Origin: Cheiracanthium punctorium
Taxonomy: Eukaryota; Arthropoda; Arachnida; Araneae; Cheiracanthiidae
Direction: 5' to 3'
DNA: 64,000 nucleotides
Assembly: GCA_038373885.1 (NCBI GenBank)
Contig: JAWZYV010012389.1
Location: 310,001-374,000, forward strand
Shown piece after piece: positions 58,208-64,000 of this stretch. The notes beneath the pieces were generated by a model. That model ran no database searches. It had not been told where the DNA came from and saw only the letters and a list, made by a program, of their open reading frames with translations. The translations under genes and the position numbers were made by a program. Each line of letters begins with the position of its first letter. The first letter of the stretch is position 1.

Positions 58208-58733
58208 GTAAAACTAGTGTTTAAACTGCCCGAAATGAAAATACAGGGGAGCTTCGTATGACCCCCTGGGCCTGTAAGATTAAAAGGTTAAGTTTGGTGT
58301 CAAAGTATTCGAAATTTTATGTATCGATGGGGGTCCCAGAGGGGGATCAAGAATCAATAAAAACGCGCTCCGATGGATAGTTTCCGAGATATACGTTAAT
58401 TAATTATGGTAATTAGACTAATTAACCATGATTGAGGCTTAAAAGGACTGCAAACATGTAGAAATTGGCTCTGGGATGGTTTCCAGACTTTGGAGTTGCC
58501 GCCGGAGGAGGCTAGTGTTTAAAATGCCCAAATTGAAAATATAGGGGAGCTTCGTATGACCCCCTGGGCCTGTAAGATTAAAAGGTTAAGTTTGGTGTCA
58601 AAGCATTCGAAATTTTAAGTATCGGTGGGGTGTTGAGTCTAGGGGGGGTCGAGAATCAATAAAAACGCGCTCCGGTGGATAGGTTCCGAGATATACGTTA
58701 ATTAATTATGGTAATTAGACTAATAAACCATGG
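58208..58733. repeat. Tandem duplication, ~305-bp period
   Basis: ACTAGTGTTTAAACTGCCCG through GTAATTAGACTAATTAACCA recurs from 58513 with about 5% differences and small indels (for example GTCCCAGAGGG versus GTCTAGGGGGGG). Confidence 0.93.
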
Positions 58734-58837
58734 AGCTGTTTTTTCTGCGATGAGAGAAGAAGAAGCTTTCCGAGAGAAAGCAGTAGCAAAAGCATCACAA
58801 GCTGGTATTGATCTCAGGATTTTCTTATCGCCGGCCT

Positions 58838-59008
58838 CAGAGGCGTAGCCAGGGGGGGGGGGTTAGGGGGGTCATAACCCCCCATGAGGAATTTTTTGCC
58901 ATACAAAATGTATATTCTTCACTACATTATCATACACACGTATACATATATATGAGTTGCAGTAGTCATAACCCCCCCCCCCATAAAAAAATTCTGGCTA
59001 CGCCCCTG
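58838..59008 (+). mobile_element. CAGGGGCGTAGYC MITE, copy 3
   Basis: 171 bp, CAGAGGCGTAGCCAGG to GGCTACGCCCCTG. Perfect 8-bp duplication GCCGGCCT at 58830-58837 and 59009-59016. Nested in the 57986-60354 element. Confidence 0.97.
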
Positions 59009-59526
59009 GCCGGCCTGTATTTTTGCCCTTTATCGAATTCGAGATTTCACTGAAATGAAAATGGGAATATCGGATATTTGATGTTGAAATAAAACCGATA
59101 TGTCGATTTTTGGCCCAGTCCTACTGAGGGGCTGCTGCCCCCCCCCAAAAAAAATGGGACCCTTTACTTAGCTTACAATTGAACTTTATCTTTAAATTTG
59201 ATACCCAGCCCACCCCGAAATAAAATCCTGGCTACGCCACTGTCAATAACACTAACTACGCCACTGCTTTAGGCCCTATTTTGTATTTCTCTGAATTACG
59301 AAAGAAAATAAAATCATTCCCCTTAAACGAAAAACAAGGTAAAAAAAAACAAGGAAATCTGCTGCAATAAAGCGAAATGTTATTTTGCTTACTACAAAGT
59401 CCTTTTGTGAGAGCGCTTAATACCGCCCCTGTATCCTTCATTAAAAGTGACAAGCACAATCCTAACTTTATTTCATTCTATTTCCCTTCACATGAAAATC
59501 CGCCACCATGTAAACTTAACGTTCCG

Positions 59527-59557
<31 letters not shown>

Positions 59558-60494
59558 TGGGGGCAGGGGGACATATATTAAAGTTAAAAGTAGAAAAGGG
59601 ATGTTTCATTAAATTTTAAACAAATATTAAATCAGTCAGACAAGTTGGAAGGAGGGATTTTCTTAATTTTTTTTTCGGGGGGGGAGATTGACCCCTCTTG
59701 CCCTTAGGAAGTAACGCCTATGCCACCCGCCAAAAGCAAACGATGTTCGACCCACTCCACACCCACAGACAGATAAAACTTTAAAATTCGACCACCAACC
59801 AAGAAATGAAACACCAAAGATTCGAAAAAAAAACTTCAATTAAATGAAACATCCTTTCAACTCTTTTCGACTCTGAGTCGATAGAAGATTCGAAAAAACC
59901 CCTCCAATTAAATGAAACATCCTTTCAACTCTTTTCGGCTCCTTTCGACTCTGAGTCGATAGAAGATTCGAAAAACTAACGAATCTCAACGATAGTATAC
60001 AATCACCGAAACAGAGCGAAACACTGAATCAGTAAAGATTCGTTGCTGCACCAACTCAGTGACCAACTCACCCACACCCACTCATTTACTGTTTCAAATC
60101 ATCTATCGACTCAGAGTCGTAAAGAGTCGAAAGGAGCCGAAAGGAGTCGTAAAGAGTCGAAAAGAGTTGAAAGAGTAAGGGAAAATCCCTGGGAACGGCA
60201 AAGGGAAAATAAGTTTTTCTTCCCTTCGCACTTGGAATGTATTTCCCTTGAGGGCTTGAGATTCGAATCAGTAGAGAGTGAGTGTAAAGACTGAGCCACT
60301 CAGTACCAAGATTCGAATCACTGATTCGACTCATCGAATCATTGGCCATCTCTAGTTAAGACTTAAGAGACAGGGGTAAACAGTAGTATGAGCATACTTC
60401 GATTGATTTTCTGAGGATTATTTTCGATAAATGACCTGTAATGGCCACTAAAACAGCATAACTTATAAACAAAGTTATAGCAAAAAATGGGCAT

Positions 60495-61088
60495 ATATAG
60501 TATGTCAAAAAAGCGAAATTTGCTTATTGTAACGTGTGCCGGAGTGATTTCAGAATTTCTCACGGAGGAAACTGACATTTCTCGCCACGTGAGTTCGTCA
60601 AAACACAGCGAAAATGTGAAACGTGCTAACAGCAGCAAAAGTCCACAAACATTTTTCAAAGAGGACGGACAGTTCAGTTGGCAGATTAATGCAAGTTTCT
60701 CGGGGGGGGGGGGGGGGTTAGTTAGAAGATGACATATACATCCATTTTATGGAAGCAATTTAGGATCTATTACAGTAATTTCTTTTTTCTCGGGGGGGGC
60801 GGTCGCCCCCCCCCCCCCCTTTTAATCCGCCCTTGGGACAGTCTGACGTTATTCATGCAGAACTGTTATTTACATCTTTCTTGATTGAACACAATGTTCC
60901 TATTTTAGCATCTGACCATGCTGAATGTGAGAGGGTTTTCAGTATTATTCGGAAAAACGGCAATGAATTCCGGTTCCAACTTGTCTAATAAGATTTTGGA
61001 AAGCCTTATTATTATGAAAGCCGAAAAAGCTATGCTGCTTCTTGAAGTCAGCACAGTCAAAATGAGTTTTTTCAAGTCAGTTAAGTGA
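60495..61088 (+). pseudogene. hAT transposase relic: BED finger and dimerisation region
   Basis: 60516-60575 encodes FAYCNVCRSDFRISHGG, a C..C zinc-finger start. After a frame change, 60574-60660 encodes DISRHVSSSKHSENVKRANS with the H....H half, together a BED-type finger. Sequence 60700-60838 is G/C-run-rich and looks inserted or rearranged. 60915-60975 encodes SDHAECERVFSIIRKNGNEF and then, after another shift, NLSNKILESLIIMKAEKAM, the hAT C-terminal dimerisation motif. The catalytic middle is missing. Related to, but distinct from, the relics at 12600, 25605 and 38691. Confidence 0.78.
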
Positions 61089-62082
61089 TTATAATTAATG
61101 AATTGTTACCAGGAATCTGGAAGATGGTGTATTGATTTGCCTTTTATTCAACAACTTCATTTTCTTTTATTGTTCTTAGCTTTATTTAATACTTAAACTT
61201 CAAACAAATAATTGTGATATAAAATGCATTAAAAATAATGCTCGTGCATTCTATGGTGAAAGGTAAAAAATAACGCTCACGCATTGTATAGCAAAAACTG
61301 TCGAAATTTCTGTTCGCGCTGTTTTACACATTTTGATTTTCCCAGGTTGGCAAGTCTGCATTTGCGAAATGGCAACAGCAAAAATGATCCTTTTGTGACA
61401 CGTTTTTTATCGATATCTCCTAAAATAATTTGAATTTCGAAAAAATCGCTTCGAGGTGTGTCGGGACCCGTCCTGAAGAATTTCCGTACAAAATTTGGTA
61501 GGTCTACAATCACCCGTTTCGGAGCTATGCGAGACACAGACAAACTAACGGACAGTTTACACATTGCTTTATTTATATAGATATTAAATATTTTAAAAAA
61601 AAGTATCTCTAAATAACATATTAAAATTGAATGATTTTCAATGTCCACATAAGTATTGCAACAATTGTTTTATTTACTTTGTTAATTACTTTCAAAAGGA
61701 ATATTAATTGTTATTTGAACGTTTTACAAATAATTTTATTTATAAGTATGTAACAGGTAATTATAAATGGTTGGTTTTTTTTTTTTTCAAATGAACCGGG
61801 TTTTTTTCCAACCCTGTGTCCAATTACTTATTGTTAGATAGTATGTATACATGAGGGAGTTCGAGAGAGAGTCATTAAGTTTAAAATTCAAGGAGTTGAA
61901 TTTAGAGTTGGAGTAGGCCGTTTACCTTACCGACTCTACAGCCCTACTGAGAAAAGAAAATATGAAAAGTTCAAATATATTTTAAGACAAGTTTACTAAA
62001 GCAAATTGCCTTTTTGACGTTCAAAATTTTCAAGAAAAACATATTGCAAAATTTTCTTTCCTACATTTCTAATGGTACTTCA
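61089..62082. other. Non-coding repeats upstream of the gene cluster
   Basis: 61330-61590 carries, on the minus strand, an arthropod interspersed-repeat tail (TATATAAATAAAGCAATGTG, then ACAAATTTTGTACGGAAATT-like text) ending near 61585. 61880-61950 (GGAGTTGAATTTAGAGTTGG ... CCGACTCTACAGCCCT) is another repeat end. Confidence 0.45.
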
Positions 62083-62253
62083 CAGGGGCGTAGTCAGGGG
62101 GGTCATAACCCCCCCCCCTCCCCATGAGGAATTTTTTGCCATACAAAATGTATATTCTTCACTACATTGTCCCACCCACGTATACATATATATGAGTTGT
62201 AGTAGTCGTAACCCCCCCCCCCCCTCCATGAAAAATTTCTGGCTACGCCCCTG
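62083..62253 (+). mobile_element. CAGGGGCGTAGYC MITE, copy 4
   Basis: 171 bp, CAGGGGCGTAGTCAGG to GGCTACGCCCCTG. Perfect 8-bp duplication GTACTTCA at 62075-62082 and 62254-62261. It lies about 590 bp upstream of the first host coding sequence, so it could sit in its promoter or leader intron. Confidence 0.97.
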
Positions 62254-62811
62254 GTACTTCATGAACATTTTCGTAACTAAAGAAAGGATCAGTTTTTGGA
62301 TCTTAAAAGCCCTTAGTTTTCAAAACAGGCTGAAAACAAGCCTGTCTCTGATTTTTTTTTTCTTTCCCCATGTAATTGATCTGGGAAAGATTGTCAAGAA
62401 CTGAAGTGTTTTCTATTTAACTATTAATTTAATTATGTAACTAGTGTTCTAATGTATGTTTTCTATTTAACATTCAAACCTTAGAGTGTATTTGAACATT
62501 TTGTGAAATGCTTCTGATATATTTGTATATGGCTGTTTTCAAAAGACACATGAAATTCTTAAATTGGTCTGTTTTTTAGCTGCACTGTTGACTAATTTTA
62601 AAACTATGTCTTATCTTTTGCAACTTCCAGAGAAAAAAACTTCGGAAATTGCATTCAAGGAAATTGCATTCAGGAATTGCATTTCTAAAATTAGCTATTG
62701 TTTAAGATATTTCATAACATATTGCAAAATATTTGTTTTTCCCAATAATTATCAAAAATGAAGAATTATAGTGACCTAAAATTTAAACATGTGTTCCCTT
62801 GTAATAACCAA

Positions 62812-62832
62812 TTGTTTCTTTTTCTTTTTAGG
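62812..62832 (+). promoter_or_regulatory. Probable 3' splice site before the C14orf119-like ORF
   Basis: A pyrimidine tract TTGTTTCTTTTTCTTTTTAG ends at 62831, followed by GTTAATTTATCTC and the ATG at 62845. This argues that the in-frame ATG at 62758, which lies across the tract, is intronic and that a leader exon lies upstream. Confidence 0.65.
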
Positions 62833-62844
62833 TTAATTTATCTC

Positions 62845-63156
62845 ATGTCATTTACTAGTGGGGAGGAAGAAGTTTCTATAGTTCGACATTGGTATTGCAA
62901 TTGGTCAGACTCTCAAAGATTGGAGTTCTTAAATGCTTTAGTTAAGAAAATAAAGCCAGACGTGTCACATTTAGTGAGTGATTTAGACTCTCTTACTTTC
63001 TCTGGACAATCACCTACCACATTTCATTGTCAATTAAGGCAGTTCTCCTTGTGGTTTGATAATTGGTCTCTTCAAGATATAAAAAGGTTCAGGATTAAGT
63101 TGCTTGAAATTGATCCCAATTTTGAAATTTTGCTCTCTGAGAAGCTTGATAGGTAA
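62845..63156 (+). CDS. C14orf119-like (DUF4508) protein, first tandem ORF
   Basis: 103 residues starting MSFTSGEEEVSIVRHWYCNW. It aligns along its whole length with the conserved part of human C14orf119. The match covers a start like SYITSQEM, then V..HW..NWS..QR..FL..LV.K, then the centre DSL..L..SG and the second half F.CQL..F..WF..W......F...L...DP.F. The human family is about 140 residues with a single domain and has no known reaction. The start at 62845 follows a probable acceptor splice site. The stop TAA (63154-63156) lies inside AGGTAAAA, which also reads as a donor splice site. The next ORF begins four bases later. It is a real gene by conservation, though no expression evidence is visible. 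Confidence 0.85.
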   Translation: MSFTSGEEEVSIVRHWYCNWSDSQRLEFLNALVKKIKPDVSHLVSDLDSLTFSGQSPTTFHCQLRQFSLWFDNWSLQDIKRFRIKLLEIDPNFEILLSEKLDR

Positions 63157-63160
63157 AAAC

Positions 63161-63499
63161 ATGGCAAACAAAGGTCCCATTGGAATTGCCGAGCAGCTAA
63201 ATTACTTAGTACAGTGGTTTATGGAATATAGCGAAATGCAGAAAGATGATTTTTATGAGATTTTAAAAGAAACTTACTCTCACAAAGATATTAATGGCGT
63301 TGCAAATTCAGTGAATAGCTTAGAACTGAACGAGCAGCCTCGTCCTAGCATATTTCAATGCCGAATGAAATTATTCCGTGAATGGTATGCTGCTTGGAGT
63401 GAGGAAGAGAGGAGTGAATTTTTGGCTCGGTTAGGAAGAATGGATGAAACATTTATGAAAAAGTTTAATGAGGAAATGGGTTTAAGCAATGATAGTTAA
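63161..63499 (+). CDS. C14orf119-like (DUF4508) protein, second tandem ORF
   Basis: 112 residues starting MANKGPIGIAEQLNYLVQWF, in the +1 frame relative to the preceding ORF and four bases beyond its stop. It has the same architecture: LV.WF.EYSEMQKDDF at the front, a linker with SLELNEQPRPSIFQCRM, then LFREWYAAWSEEERSEFLAR and a terminal DETFMKKF. Its RPSIFQCRMKLF..W block is closer to the human PPSIFECQLHLWDQW than the first ORF's is. The ATG context is good (AAAAACATGG). The first and second ORFs look like ancient paralogues rather than a recent duplication. Expression could be bicistronic, by splicing at AGGTAAAA, or, less likely, as one two-domain protein if an assembly base is wrong. 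Confidence 0.82.
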   Translation: MANKGPIGIAEQLNYLVQWFMEYSEMQKDDFYEILKETYSHKDINGVANSVNSLELNEQPRPSIFQCRMKLFREWYAAWSEEERSEFLARLGRMDETFMKKFNEEMGLSNDS

Positions 63500-63551
63500 A
63501 CCTTCTTTGAGAGCTTATATAATTTTAGCATTCCATTTTAGTCTGTCATAT

Positions 63552-63566
63552 ATATATATATATATG
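63552..63566. repeat. (AT)n microsatellite
   Basis: About eight AT units in the spacer after the second DUF4508 ORF. No AATAAA polyadenylation signal is seen between 63500 and 63748. Confidence 0.9.
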
Positions 63567-63735
63567 GATTGAGACTGTTTTGTAATTATTATGGTATTTA
63601 CAAACTCAGATTTTTTATACATACTCTAATTGATAAATCAGTAGATTTTTCTTTAATTTATACTTATGTTTAATTTTTTTTTTTCATTTATATATAAACA
63701 CATATATATTTATTTATATCCTAAGTTCCTAACTT

Positions 63736-63749
63736 ACTTTTTTGCAGCT
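63736..63749 (+). promoter_or_regulatory. Probable 3' splice site before CDC23
   Basis: ACTTACTTTTTTGCAG ends at 63748, upstream of the CDC23 start at 63807. It suggests a spliced 5' leader. Confidence 0.6.
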
Positions 63750-63806
63750 ATATAACTGATAAGAAGATAATTGCATAATTATTTAAAAAAAAAAAAACTA
63801 AACAAA

Positions 63807-64000
63807 ATGGCTGTAGTAACTGACTATGATTTAGGAAAAGTTAGCTCCGACTTGAGAAGAATGATGGTGCAATGTAGCAAACGAGGATTGAAACATTCTA
63901 GTACATGGTCGGCTGAATTATATCTTTCTTTGAGTGATCTTAAAGAGGCTGAGTGTGAAAGTATGGAAGATAATGATATAATGGATAAAAAGGAATTTGC
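63807..64000 (+). CDS. CDC23: CDC23/APC8, anaphase-promoting complex subunit, 5' end
   Basis: Starts MAVVTDYDLGKVSSDLRRMM and continues CSKRGLKHSSTWSAELYLSL, matching the N-terminus of animal CDC23 (human: L.RERGLLHSSKWSAEL.FSL). CDC23 is a tetratricopeptide-repeat scaffold subunit of the APC/C, the ubiquitin ligase that targets cyclins and securin in mitosis. Only the first 64 codons and two bases are present. The TPR repeats lie beyond the edge. The start context AACAAAATGG is favourable. It follows the C14orf119-like ORFs by 307 bases on the same strand, with a possible acceptor splice site at 63748. Confidence 0.88.
   Translation, partial: MAVVTDYDLGKVSSDLRRMMVQCSKRGLKHSSTWSAELYLSLSDLKEAECESMEDNDIMDKKEF

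Larger units (their letters stand above)
57986..60354. mobile_element. hAT-type element, TAGAGATGG ends, GATTCGAATC-rich
   Basis: TAGAGATGGGCGGTTCGACT at the left and GGCCATCTCTA at the right. The perfect 8-bp duplication GTTAAGAC lies at 57978-57985 and 60355-60362. Many GATTCGAATC and GACTCRGAGTCG motifs lie at both ends. Inside are a ~305-bp tandem duplication (58208-58733), the MITE 58838-59008 and direct/inverted TTCGACTCTGAGTCGATAGA repeats (59860-60170). No transposase recognised. Confidence 0.92.

Noticed and set aside
62758..62844. Upstream in-frame ATG extending the first DUF4508 ORF by 29 residues
   Set aside because: The extra residues run across a pyrimidine tract ending in AG (62831) and do not resemble the family, so they are better read as intron.

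Overview
The window is AT-rich, intron- and repeat-laden animal nuclear DNA. Its host genes resemble human C14orf119 and CDC23. The tRNA-derived SINEs, dense miniature hAT elements with 8-bp target duplications, Tc1/mariner relatives and foldback DNA fits an arthropod, plausibly a chelicerate such as a spider. That placement is an inference from repeat style, not from a diagnostic gene.

Layout. 1-965 is a 75-bp tandem satellite, with a decayed relic at 3609-3752. 3987-20992 is bounded by two inverted ~470-bp repeats and holds a nested hAT stack (4830-7662, four insertion layers), a HindIII-motif-rich element (8477-9833), a small foldback and a Tc1 transposase 3' end (9930-10862), a hAT relic (12600-12826), pieces of an uncharacterised transposon protein (15060-15546), an interspersed-repeat field with a possible LTR promoter (17236-20274) and several MITEs. 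22818-24508 holds two more non-autonomous elements. 24768-37295 is a complex of nested inverted repeats: a copia gag relic, a hAT relic, an unidentified element X, a 2.8-kb element with perfect 29-bp terminal repeats and repeated subterminal motifs, and a 3.2-kb giant palindrome at the centre. 37296-42468 has hAT relics and palindromic motifs. 42469-49144 is one hAT-type element by its terminal repeats and near-identical duplications, with a SINE and another element nested in it. 49301-53460 is a mariner-superfamily element with DD82E catalytic spacing and one frameshift. 54784-56192 is a second copy of element X, which serves as an empty site for dating the first copy. 57986-60354 is a hAT-type element with a perfect duplication. 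A further hAT relic follows at 60495-61088.

Only the last 1.2 kb looks like host coding sequence. Two consecutive open reading frames (62845-63156 and 63161-63499), four bases apart and in different frames, each encode a whole C14orf119-type (DUF4508) domain. 307 bases later comes the first coding exon of CDC23/APC8, a core subunit of the anaphase-promoting complex, running off the window. The compact spacing and the acceptor splice sites before each suggest one transcription unit or a shared leader.

Elsewhere nearly all open frames are fragments of mobile elements or chance frames. Many insertions can be ordered in time because paralogous empty sites lie in the same window.
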